From an uncultured Clostridia bacterium (GTDB lineage: Bacteria; Bacillota; Clostridia; Oscillospirales; Acutalibacteraceae): a DNA stretch of 64,000 bases. Positions 1 through 7,096 of this stretch are shown in pieces. The notes beneath the pieces are model-generated. The model worked only from the letters and a program-made list of their open reading frames with translations. It was not told the origin of the DNA and ran no database searches. Within the stretch, counting starts at the first letter, position 1. Every line of letters begins with the position of its first letter. The DNA lies in contig CALWIU010000002.1 in NCBI GenBank assembly GCA_944380845.1, positions 1 to 64,000 on the forward strand, written 5' to 3'. The position numbers were made by a program, and so were the translations under genes.

Positions 1-957
1 ACCTGTGCTGAAGGCGTTCATTCTTACAATTATGATCGTGAAAACAATAAACTGGTTTGCGCTGTTTGCGGTTACACAACCGAAGTGGGCACTTACACAG
101 GCTTTGTGAACGATGCCTCCAATGGGAAAAAGATGTATCTGTATCTTGGCATGCCCAGAGTGAATGAATGGTATGTTCCCAATGCTGATGAAGCATACTA
201 TTTCGATGCGGACGGCTATGCACTGACAGGAAAAGCGCAGATAACGGAAGTTGTTACCACTCCGTGGCCGGATGAAATTCCCATGACGCTCTTTGATGGC
301 AATCCAACGACTTTGACCTATACCTTCGATGAAGAGGGCAAACTGATTCGTGGTGCCGACGCGTATGACAACGGAGCGAGATATTATGTCGTTGCGGGTA
401 CCATTCGTTCCGGGTGGTATTATCTGGACGGTGATTGGTATCAGTTCGATGGTGTCAGAACGCCTGAGAAATTCGGTAAAGCGCTGACTGGGCTTTGGAC
501 CAGAAGCTATAAACGCTATGAGAGCGATTCCGACGGCAAATTGATCCGCGGTTTTGTGGATGTCGATGAAAACGGTACGCGTTATGAATGGGCAGGTCAG
601 TATGTAACCGGCTGGTATGATGTAGATGGCTGGTACTGGTGCTATGACGAAGATCTGAACCTGATTCCAGAGCTTGAGAATAAGCGCCTGACCGGTGAGC
701 GGTATTTTGATCCCGAAACCGGCTATATGGCAACCGGCGAGACAGAAATCGACGGAAAAGTCTATGCCTTTGACGATGATGGCGCTCTTCTGCACGAAGG
801 TGCACATGTTGACGAAAACGGCGATGGTGTCTGTGACCTCTGTGATGACAATGACAGTGACAGTGGTGAGAATTTCTTCACTCGTCTCTTTAATGCCATC
901 CTGGATATGTTCCGCACAATCATTGAATTCTTCAACAAGCTTTTCAATGCTTTATGA
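1..957 (+). CDS. Secreted protein with wall-binding-type repeats, 5' truncated by the window edge
   Basis: The frame is open from the first base, so the visible 318 codons are the C-terminal part of a larger protein; the GTG at 85 is internal. The visible start carries a CxxCG knuckle (VCAVCGY), the extracellular module type also seen in the dockerin protein at 10784. It is followed by aromatic/Gly repeats such as GWYYLDGDWYQFDG and YFDPETGYMATGE, which resemble choline-binding or glucan-binding wall repeats. Then come an Asp-rich HVDENGDGVCDLCDD segment and a final amphipathic tail rich in Phe and Leu ending FFNKLFNAL. I infer a surface protein held by the repeats; ligand and enzymatic partner are unknown because the N-terminus is missing. 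A strong terminator follows 29 bases after the stop. Confidence 0.75.
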   Translation, partial: TCAEGVHSYNYDRENNKLVCAVCGYTTEVGTYTGFVNDASNGKKMYLYLGMPRVNEWYVPNADEAYYFDADGYALTGKAQITEVVTTPWPDEIPMTLFDGNPTTLTYTFDEEGKLIRGADAYDNGARYYVVAGTIRSGWYYLDGDWYQFDGVRTPEKFGKALTGLWTRSYKRYESDSDGKLIRGFVDVDENGTRYEWAGQYVTGWYDVDGWYWCYDEDLNLIPELENKRLTGERYFDPETGYMATGETEIDGKVYAFDDDGALLHEGAHVDENGDGVCDLCDDNDSDSGENFFTRLFNAILDMFRTIIEFFNKLFNAL

Positions 958-985
958 TTTCATGAGTTAATAAGTTAAAAGAACG

Positions 986-1022
986 GTCGCCCCGGTGATT
1001 TTTCACCGGGGCGACTTGTTTT
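986..1022 (+). terminator. Intrinsic terminator after the wall-binding protein
   Basis: A perfect 13-bp stem (986-998 with 1003-1015), a TTTT loop and the T-rich tail TTGTTTT. It separates this gene from the convergent acyltransferase gene and could serve both strands. Confidence 0.9.
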
Positions 1023-1029
1023 CAGCAGC

Positions 1030-2181
1030 TCAGCCAATTTTCATGATTCGGTTTTCGGCTGAAAGGAATCGTTTGCGAAGATGGGAATAGATGTGGTTTA
1101 CAACCAGACGAAGGAGTTGCTCTGCCGTTTTTTGCCATAAAAAGGCAACCAACGCCGCGCCAAAAAAGAGAATGCAGGTAAAAAGACACACCCAAAGCAG
1201 CAAATGATCGTATCCGTAAGTGACATAGATATGCTGATAATACATGGGGCGAAAATAGGTGCGTACCATAATATTCTCATGGAATAGATAGATCAGCATG
1301 GAAAGAGAAGCAAACCGATTGATTGCACGGTTATGAAAGGACCAGGTTCGCAGAATGTTGAACAGGCAAAGTGCGCTGATCAGTAAAAACGGGTTGGTAT
1401 TGGCATTGGAAAACAGCATCTTACCTTGCAAGCGGCTGATTTTCAGTTCCAATAAGTTATTGGCAAGAATCAGTGTCAGATGGCAAAGCAGGGACAAAAA
1501 CAGAATGGCGATATTCAGCTTTTTGTTTTCTATCAGCGATAAATTATATTTTTTGGCGTAAGATACCAAAAAGAAAACGGCAATCCACAGGACCAGGTTT
1601 GTCATGAAGTAAAGCCCTTTTACAATAAAATTGAAGCCAAAATAAAGGAGGAACATGATAAGGCAGACGCGAAGATGATGCCGCTGATCCAGAGAGGCAA
1701 TGATGCGGTTCAGGCTTGGAAAAATCAATAAAAAGCAAAGATAGCAGGTCATATACCAATTCAGTGAAAAAGTAGTTGGGAACAGACTTTTGACGGCAAG
1801 CCCCGTATCAACCTCTCCATCGCGCAGAAAAACCGTAACCAGAAGGCAAACAACAGAAACACAGAAGATCTCAGAAAATAACAGCAACCATTTTTGTCGG
1901 TTGTTTTCTTTCTTGTCCAGCAGAAACCAGGCAGAACTGACGAAAAAAATCATATTGCCGAGAACGCCGCTGTGACGCAGGATAATCATGAGTAAGACCA
2001 TTGGGTCTGTTGTCGGCTTCGATAAATCAAGGATGTAGTCTGTAAAGGGAATATAGTTGTTGCTATCCCCGAGCGTTTGCACTGCATGACTCAAAACGAT
2101 TAGAAATAGTCCAATAAGTTTTAAAAGCTCGATACTGGATTCTCTTTGCCGGATATGAGCGGATAAAGAGCGCTGCTCCAT
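1030..2181 (-). CDS. Acyltransferase-3 family integral membrane protein
   Basis: 383 residues with about ten hydrophobic segments. The N-terminus has the acyltransferase-3 (OafA/YrhL-like) pattern: an Arg-containing stretch, then IELLKLIGLFLIVLSHA, whose His is the conserved essential residue in the family. Family members transfer acetyl or other acyl groups to sugars of exopolysaccharide, teichoic acid, peptidoglycan or small molecules from the cytoplasmic side. The substrate cannot be told from the sequence. The basic C-terminus has no fused SGNH domain, so this is the short form. It is followed by the terminator at 986-1022. It is a single gene, with spoIIR upstream on the same strand about 80 bases away. 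Confidence 0.85.
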   Translation of the reverse strand: MEQRSLSAHIRQRESSIELLKLIGLFLIVLSHAVQTLGDSNNYIPFTDYILDLSKPTTDPMVLLMIILRHSGVLGNMIFFVSSAWFLLDKKENNRQKWLLLFSEIFCVSVVCLLVTVFLRDGEVDTGLAVKSLFPTTFSLNWYMTCYLCFLLIFPSLNRIIASLDQRHHLRVCLIMFLLYFGFNFIVKGLYFMTNLVLWIAVFFLVSYAKKYNLSLIENKKLNIAILFLSLLCHLTLILANNLLELKISRLQGKMLFSNANTNPFLLISALCLFNILRTWSFHNRAINRFASLSMLIYLFHENIMVRTYFRPMYYQHIYVTYGYDHLLLWVCLFTCILFFGAALVAFLWQKTAEQLLRLVVNHIYSHLRKRFLSAENRIMKIG

Positions 2182-2262
2182 AAAACCACCTGCTTGTTTT
2201 ATTCATATTTTTGTCTATTGTAGCAGGTTGTTTTGTTTTTCGCAAGAAAAAACCGAATTTTG

Positions 2263-2862
2263 TTACTTTAACAATTTTTCGATCCATTCAACAATTTTTA
2301 AGCGTGCCTGGTATTTGACTGGCTGGCGTAGAATTTCCTGTTGTTCTTCGGTCCAGTAATCATCTGGCTGTGCCTTTTCCGCGGCAGGAAGACAAAGGGG
2401 AGGAAACATGACGCACCACCAGTTGTGACCGGTTCCTTCTCCAATCACGACCTTTACGGCTTCGTACATACCGGCTGGCAGGGTCAAATTATCATAAGTT
2501 CTTACTGGAAAATATTCTTCCCCAACCGTGATGGTCACTGTTTCGTCGCTGCCATGCTGGCGTAATGTTTTTTCGGCTGCTTGCTCCAAGGTCGATAAGG
2601 CAGGCCTGATTTTTTCTTCTGCTTCTGCCGCGCGAACCGAACCGTCAAAAAGGGCACCGCCTGCCTTCAGTACGGCATCACGAACCAACAGTTTGCGCCG
2701 TTGATCTGCCGATTCATCGGAAGAAGCAATAACATGCAGCCGCAGACAGGAATCTTTTAGAGCAGAACAGTCAGCGTAAAAGGCAGTAAAGTGCAAAAGA
2801 AATGCGCAAACAAGAAAGCAAACGCCGCATTTAAGCGCTGCTGGAGAAAGCGTGCGGTTCAT
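2263..2862 (-). CDS. spoIIR: Stage II sporulation protein R
   Basis: 199 residues with an N-terminal hydrophobic segment (about 8-27) consistent with export from the forespore. SpoIIR is the forespore signal that triggers SpoIIGA to process pro-sigma-E in the mother cell. Family hallmarks are visible: RLHVIASSD near the start of the mature domain, DQRRKLLVRDAVL, and the characteristic GHNWWCVMFPPLC. I chose ATG 2862 because AGGA lies 8 bases upstream; the ATG at 2871 overlaps that ribosome site. A hairpin with an imperfect stem lies between this gene and the upstream TVP38-like gene, so it probably has its own promoter. Together with spoVM at 55361 it marks the organism as a spore former. Confidence 0.93.
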   Translation of the reverse strand: MNRTLSPAALKCGVCFLVCAFLLHFTAFYADCSALKDSCLRLHVIASSDESADQRRKLLVRDAVLKAGGALFDGSVRAAEAEEKIRPALSTLEQAAEKTLRQHGSDETVTITVGEEYFPVRTYDNLTLPAGMYEAVKVVIGEGTGHNWWCVMFPPLCLPAAEKAQPDDYWTEEQQEILRQPVKYQARLKIVEWIEKLLK

Positions 2863-2886
2863 AAAAACCATCCTTTCAAAGCAAAT

Positions 2887-2932
2887 AAGGCAAAAACCGG
2901 CTTCCTTTTTTAGGATGAGCCGGTTTTGCCTT
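2887..2932 (-). terminator. Hairpin terminator between the TVP38-like gene and spoIIR
   Basis: Arms 2887-2902 and 2918-2932 are complementary over about 15 bp with one bulged A. Read on the minus strand it lies just after the stop of the 2984-3895 gene, with a short TTATTT tail, so it is a moderate terminator. Confidence 0.6.
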
Positions 2933-2983
2933 TTATATGCAGACAGGAGGTATTTTTTTCCACTTGCAGGAAAAATCTGTTTG

Positions 2984-3895
2984 TTAAGAAGCGTTTTGCC
3001 CTGAAGTTGATTTTTGCTCAAAGAGAGCGGAAAAACCAAGTGGGGAATGGGGCTTGTCTGTGCGGGCATGATCGTATTTTTTTCCTGATTCAAGATCCTC
3101 ATGCCCGGAGGCGTCGTCCTCTGCTGGTATGGCAGCGTTTTTCTTTTCTGTTACTTTACGATAGATTGCCGCACTGGTCAATCCTATAATGGCTGTTGCT
3201 CCGAATATCAGCGCTGCCGACAGGTAGTTTTCCTGCCGCAGGGTCGCACCGCACCAGGTGGAGGTAACAATGGAGGGAATCCGTCCAACGGTTGTAATCA
3301 GTAAAAACAGCGGAATGCTCTCATCTGTCAGCCCGATCAGATAGGTGATGATATCTTTCGGGGTGCTGGGAATCAGATAAATGATAAAGAGCGAGGCGTT
3401 CAGATTCTTTTTGTTTTGTAAAAAGCGCAAAGAACGGATGCGTTCTTGCGTAACAAAAAGTGAAACCAGTTTGGTGCCGAATTTTTTTGTAAGCAGCAAA
3501 ATGATCAGGGAGCCCAGCAAAGAGCCAAGTGAGCACCAAAGCAGACCGCCCCATGTGCCAAAAACATATCCGGCGCCGATTTCCAGCGGTTCTGCCGGAA
3601 TGATTTTTATAACGGTTTGCAATGTGCGTATTGCCAAAAAGACCATGCGGCTGCCGGCGCCAAAGCTGTCAAGCCAGGTCTTGAATGCCGTTTTATCTTC
3701 TACAAAAAGCAGTAGCTTTTTGCCGAGCGTAAAATAACAGATGACGGAAGCCAGCAGCAGTATCAAAACGGAACAAAGTGCAAGAATTCGTTTTTGGCGG
3801 ATCAGATGGGTGTCGTTTCCCGCTTCTCCAAGCACACTGCGCAGCCGGTCCTTTATGTTTTGCAGGGATGGCATGATTTTTTTCGGCTGTTTCAT
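2984..3895 (-). CDS. TVP38/TMEM64 (DedA-related) membrane protein
   Basis: 303 residues. A TM segment near 38-58 is followed by the VTT-type domain: FLAIRTLQTVIKIIPAEPLE, then IGAGYVFGTWGGLLWCSLGSLLGS, matching the conserved Pro/Glu re-entrant loop and Gly-rich helix of the TVP38 family. Related eukaryotic proteins (TMEM41B, VMP1) are lipid scramblases. In bacteria a role in lipid or undecaprenyl phosphate flipping is proposed for relatives, so that role is an inference here. A charged cytoplasmic tail of about 50 residues follows the last helix. Its ATG overlaps the stop of the upstream GT8 gene (ATGA), so the two are translationally coupled, suggesting a joint envelope function. Confidence 0.85.
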   Translation of the reverse strand: MKQPKKIMPSLQNIKDRLRSVLGEAGNDTHLIRQKRILALCSVLILLLASVICYFTLGKKLLLFVEDKTAFKTWLDSFGAGSRMVFLAIRTLQTVIKIIPAEPLEIGAGYVFGTWGGLLWCSLGSLLGSLIILLLTKKFGTKLVSLFVTQERIRSLRFLQNKKNLNASLFIIYLIPSTPKDIITYLIGLTDESIPLFLLITTVGRIPSIVTSTWCGATLRQENYLSAALIFGATAIIGLTSAAIYRKVTEKKNAAIPAEDDASGHEDLESGKKYDHARTDKPHSPLGFSALFEQKSTSGQNAS

Positions 3896-4728
3896 GCGAT
3901 TTTTTCCCCTTTCATCATCCTTTCAGGGGGCAGAAAAAGGCGGACTTCATCAGCGGCTTCAAAATAGAAATGCTGTAAGACACCGCGATAACCTTCTTTC
4001 CACGGCTTAAACTGCCCGTTATAATGAACAATGACCGTATTCTTTGCAACCCAGTCTAAATCGATTGTATCACGATAATGCGCAAATGTTTTTTCATCCA
4101 AATTATAAAGTTTTTCATCTAAAATTCGTATTCTGCCGGAAAACATCCCATTAAATACATCCTGATCGCCCAAATACAGCTTTTTAGAATTTTTTGCGAT
4201 GTATTCAAAGATATCATGAACGCTTATTTCTTTTCGCATGGCGGCAATATTCATAAGAATAATGCCGGCATTGATATACCGCGAGTTTTTTGCCATATGC
4301 AGGCGCAGATGATTCAGCTTTTCGATCCATCCGCTGGTGTGGCCTGCCGCTGCCAGCAAATCGGTGCCGAAGTCCAATTCATACATTTTTTCCGGTGAGC
4401 GAAGAAATACTGTGTCCGGATCGATATAAAGGATACGATCGACATCTTTTGGCAGGAAATCGATAGCAAGCAGGCGGTAATAGGTTTCTTTTGATAAGCG
4501 CTTAAGGATCGGCGCGTCTGCCAATACATCCGGCGCAATGCTGACAGGGTGAATGCGGGTACTTGTCCCATCGCAGCTGTTTGCAATCGTTTGAAAGTCC
4601 GCCTCAGAAAGAGACGAATGTGCGACATACAAATCCAGAGAAAGGCCGGGCGCGACGCGCCGAAGCGAACGAAGCATGACGGAAAGGGGCGGAATATAAT
4701 TGCTGTTTAAAGTGACCAGTATGTTCAT
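3892..4728 (-). CDS. Family 8 glycosyltransferase
   Basis: 278 residues, the usual length of a single-domain GT8 enzyme. The N-terminus MNILVTLNSNYIPPLSVML is typical of the family. The metal- and sugar-nucleotide-binding DxD is in ILYIDPDTVF, followed by YINAGIILMNI, GDQDVFNGMF and the C-terminal VHYNGQFKPW block, all GT8 signatures. Relatives move galactose or glucose from UDP-sugars to lipopolysaccharide, glycan or lipid acceptors. The acceptor here is unknown. It starts at ATG 4728 with AAAGGA upstream, and its end overlaps the TVP38-like gene by four bases. Confidence 0.9.
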   Translation of the reverse strand: MNILVTLNSNYIPPLSVMLRSLRRVAPGLSLDLYVAHSSLSEADFQTIANSCDGTSTRIHPVSIAPDVLADAPILKRLSKETYYRLLAIDFLPKDVDRILYIDPDTVFLRSPEKMYELDFGTDLLAAAGHTSGWIEKLNHLRLHMAKNSRYINAGIILMNIAAMRKEISVHDIFEYIAKNSKKLYLGDQDVFNGMFSGRIRILDEKLYNLDEKTFAHYRDTIDLDWVAKNTVIVHYNGQFKPWKEGYRGVLQHFYFEAADEVRLFLPPERMMKGEKIA

Positions 4729-4911
4729 ATCAATTCATCCTTTCTGTTGCAGTAATGATAGGATACCAATGAAAACATAAGAAAAAATTACAGCTTTCTG
4801 AAAAACAGTAAAAACGAGATAACTTTTTCTTTGTGTATTGATTATAGCGCCACCTTCAAAAAAGGGAATGGAAATGTCCTTTTTAAGCGGATTTTTGTAC
4901 TTTTTGGATGC

Positions 4912-4941
4912 AAAAAAAGCGCCCGTCAGAGAAGCGGGCGT
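4912..4941 (-). terminator. Intrinsic terminator after the 55-aa gene
   Basis: CGCCCG (4920-4925) pairs with CGGGCG (4935-4940), extended by a wobble pair, and is followed on the minus strand by seven T residues. It lies 14 bases beyond the stop of the small gene at 4955-5122, which supports that gene being transcribed. Confidence 0.85.
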
Positions 4942-4954
4942 ATTTAATAAAATC

Positions 4955-5122
4955 TTATAGGTCATCAGCATCCTGTTCCGGTTTGCTGTCGCCGGCAGCG
5001 GAACCGGTATAGCTGCCTAAAACATCGAAGGTTGATCCGGCATCGCTGAAATCGTCCCAAATTTCTTCAATTTGCTCGCGCTTGCGTTTTTTTCGTTTGT
5101 CTCGATCTGAAAAATGAAACAT
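4955..5122 (-). CDS. 55-aa conserved small protein ending QDADDL
   Basis: ATG at 5122 has a good ribosome site (GAGAGGG, 8 bases upstream). The frame gives 55 residues: a very basic N-terminus (SDRDKRKKRKRE), an acidic middle (IEEIWDDFSDAGS), then DVLGSYTGSAAGD and the acidic end PEQDADDL. From memory, small proteins with a GSYTG...DADDL pattern recur in Clostridia without an assigned role; I cannot check this here. There is no signal peptide or TM segment, so it should be cytosolic. The opposite charge of its two halves suggests a nucleic-acid or protein partner, which is only inference. It has its own strong terminator. Confidence 0.75.
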   Translation of the reverse strand: MFHFSDRDKRKKRKREQIEEIWDDFSDAGSTFDVLGSYTGSAAGDSKPEQDADDL

Positions 5123-5279
5123 TCTTTTTTCCCTCTCTTTCTTATTTTCCTATATAGTATATGCGGAGCAAAGACAATTCATTCGGAGCCTCAGCCGGAA
5201 GCATATCGAAAAAAGAGATAGATAGGATAAGATTTATCGTTCAATATTTATCTATATCTTAGAAAAGTTTCAAACATTA

Positions 5280-5350
5280 GACAAAATATTGTTTGTCTGT
5301 ATGTTTAATACTGACAAAAACATTTTTAAGAATTTGTATATGTATACAAA
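5280..5350. promoter_or_regulatory. Two inverted repeats upstream of the IPATGD protein gene
   Basis: GACAAA (5280-5285) mirrors TTTGTC (5292-5297). TTTGTATA-TG-TATACAAA (5333-5350) is a perfect interrupted palindrome that extends with a small bulge to GAATTT...AAATTC. Both lie upstream of the promoter at 5376 in a 324-bp AT-rich intergenic region, so they are candidate operators. No regulator can be named. Confidence 0.4.
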
Positions 5351-5375
5351 AATTCAAAACTTGTTCATAGGGAGA

Positions 5376-5404
5376 TTGACAATACAGCAGAATCATAGTA
5401 TGCT
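5376..5404 (+). promoter_or_regulatory. Sigma-A promoter for the IPATGD surface protein
   Basis: TTGACA (5376-5381), 17-bp spacer, TATGCT (5399-5404). Transcription would start near 5411 with a leader of about 36 bases. Confidence 0.75.
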
Positions 5405-5446
5405 TATATCCGTAAGAATGATTTCTTTGTGAAAGGGTTGTTATTC

Positions 5447-5959
5447 ATGAAAAAAGTAGTAGCCGTGCTCTTGGCTCTCGTGCTCGCTTTGACATGCGTG
5501 GTTTCCGCTAGCGCGCTTGGGGATATATTGGGGAATGGTTCCGGTCAGTTAACTCCGATCTTTGCCGATTTTGACCCTGCTGAGCTGACGAATATGCTTT
5601 CCGGCATGGATTTCAGCGGCATTTTGAATGACCTTGGCATGGGTGACCTTGGTTCTCTTTTGGATGGATTTGATTTAAGTTCTATTTTGGGTAATTTGAA
5701 CCTGGAGGACTTGATTAGTGGCTTGATCCCCGGTGGCGATAAACCGACAGAAGCGCCTTCGGAAGATACAACTGCGCCGACTACCGCCCCGACAACGGCT
5801 CCTACCACTGCTGCTCCTACCACAGCTGCACCTGCAACGACCGCTCCGAACAACAATATCCCGGCGACGGGTGATGCCGGTATCGGTGTTGCATTGGGAC
5901 TTGCCATGGTTGCTGGTGCTACTTTTGTCTTCACTCGCAGAAAAGTGACTGCCGAATAA
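5447..5959 (+). CDS. Small wall-anchored protein with IPATGD sorting signal
   Basis: 170 residues. Signal peptide 1-23 is followed by a Leu/Gly/Asp-rich region (about 24-95) with repeating LGDLGSLLDGFDLSSILGNL-type pattern. A Thr/Pro linker (about 100-134, repeats of TTAP) leads to the sorting signal: IPATGD at 138-143, a hydrophobic segment, and RRK near the end. IPATGD is a clostridial variant of LPXTG, so covalent attachment to peptidoglycan by a sortase is expected. No sortase gene is in the window. I chose ATG 5447 (GAAAGGG 9 bases upstream) over the GTG at 5429. The mature domain is short and of low complexity and its function is unknown. It has its own promoter and terminator. Confidence 0.85.
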   Translation: MKKVVAVLLALVLALTCVVSASALGDILGNGSGQLTPIFADFDPAELTNMLSGMDFSGILNDLGMGDLGSLLDGFDLSSILGNLNLEDLISGLIPGGDKPTEAPSEDTTAPTTAPTTAPTTAAPTTAAPATTAPNNNIPATGDAGIGVALGLAMVAGATFVFTRRKVTAE

Positions 5960-5976
5960 AAAATTTGTCTATTCTG

Positions 5977-6010
5977 ATAAAGCAGGGCTATGCTCTGCTT
6001 TATTTTTTTC
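5977..6010 (+). terminator. Intrinsic terminator after the IPATGD protein gene
   Basis: A 12-bp stem (5977-5988 with 5992-6003, one G-U pair), a 3-base loop and a run of T. Confidence 0.9.
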
Positions 6011-6048
6011 CTTGTTCTTCTCATTATATTAAGAAAATCGGGTGATCC

Positions 6049-7017
6049 ATGTTGAAAAAAGCAGGAGCGTTTTTTTTGGTCTTTTTGTGTTGCTGCTTAA
6101 TGGTGCTGCCGGTATCTGCCGCTGATGTGACTTTTTCAGCAGGGGGAATTCTGATCCCCGTTCATTTTTCCGATCAGTGGAACATCAGCACGCCGGCTGC
6201 CATTGCTGAGGATTTGCAGGAAAAGCGATCTTTAAGTCAAGATCAGGTCGCTGATTATATGAATACCTTCGGTTATACCCTTTGGCTGACCGAAAACCGA
6301 GGAGATCGAGAGATCATTACAATTTGTCGTTCGGCACAGGAGCAAAAGGATTATGCTTCTCAAAGCCCGGAACAGATCAATTCTCTGGCGCAAGAACAAG
6401 TCCGGTTGTATACGCAGTCGCTGCCTTTTACTGTCAGCCGAATTGAACGGTATCATGCCGGCGATGTTTTATTTTTGCGTTATCGGATCGATTATGAAGG
6501 AAAGCCTTATGGCTGGTTTTGCCGCTCTGTCGCCAACGGTTGGGAAGTCGAAATCCGCTTTATGCTTGATGGAAAAGAACCGAGTAATGCCCTCCGTTCT
6601 GATTATGAAAGCATAGCCAATGCGATTGGCACCGCTTTTACCGACCCTGAGAATTATGAAAGTGCGCCTGAAACGACAGCTCATGCTTCAGCAGAAGCGA
6701 CGGATCCAGCAATTATTCTGCCCGGGGGTACAGAAGACGGCATACTGAATTTGTTGAACCAGACACAGCCGGCAGATGATTCTTCACAGCAGGACAGCCA
6801 GAATGACGATGAAGAAAGAACAACTGCACAGGATCCGAATGTGATACTCGTTGGAGAAGAAGGGGAAACGCTGCTGATTGAGGATGCCGAAAATCATGGA
6901 GATCATGCGGCGGGCATTGCGAAAAATAAAATCATTGCGATTGTGGTTTTACTTTTTGTGGCGCTTGTTCTGTTTGTTGCGGCTGTCGTGATGAAAAAAC
7001 GCCGGGAGAAGCAGTGA
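6049..7017 (+). CDS. Type I membrane protein with unknown extracellular domain
   Basis: 322 residues. Signal peptide about 1-24 (cysteine-rich hydrophobic core, cleavage after VSAA). An extracellular domain of roughly 25-200 with alternating polar and aromatic residues is followed by an acidic, Thr/Gln-rich stalk (about 205-285). A single TM helix near 294-314 ends in a positively charged KKRREKQ tail. The folded part (QDQVADYMNTFGYTLWL, REIITICRSAQEQ) resembles nothing I can name with confidence. It follows the terminator of the sortase-type gene by about 40 bases and may belong to the same surface-protein cluster. The start at 6049 has GGGTGA just upstream. Confidence 0.7.
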   Translation: MLKKAGAFFLVFLCCCLMVLPVSAADVTFSAGGILIPVHFSDQWNISTPAAIAEDLQEKRSLSQDQVADYMNTFGYTLWLTENRGDREIITICRSAQEQKDYASQSPEQINSLAQEQVRLYTQSLPFTVSRIERYHAGDVLFLRYRIDYEGKPYGWFCRSVANGWEVEIRFMLDGKEPSNALRSDYESIANAIGTAFTDPENYESAPETTAHASAEATDPAIILPGGTEDGILNLLNQTQPADDSSQQDSQNDDEERTTAQDPNVILVGEEGETLLIEDAENHGDHAAGIAKNKIIAIVVLLFVALVLFVAAVVMKKRREKQ

Positions 7018-7096
7018 TAAATCTGCAATTCGCCTTGCGGCGATGAAAAAAATATGATAAAATAAAGTATCTTTTTGTCGAAGCCGGAGTAAAACA

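Noticed and set aside
4735..4971. A 78-codon frame on the minus strand
   Set aside because: It covers the terminator of the 55-aa gene and the leader of the GT8 gene and has no ribosome site.
5545..6024. Antisense frame of 159 codons opposite the IPATGD gene
   Set aside because: It is the complement of the Thr/Pro-rich coding repeat and of the terminator.
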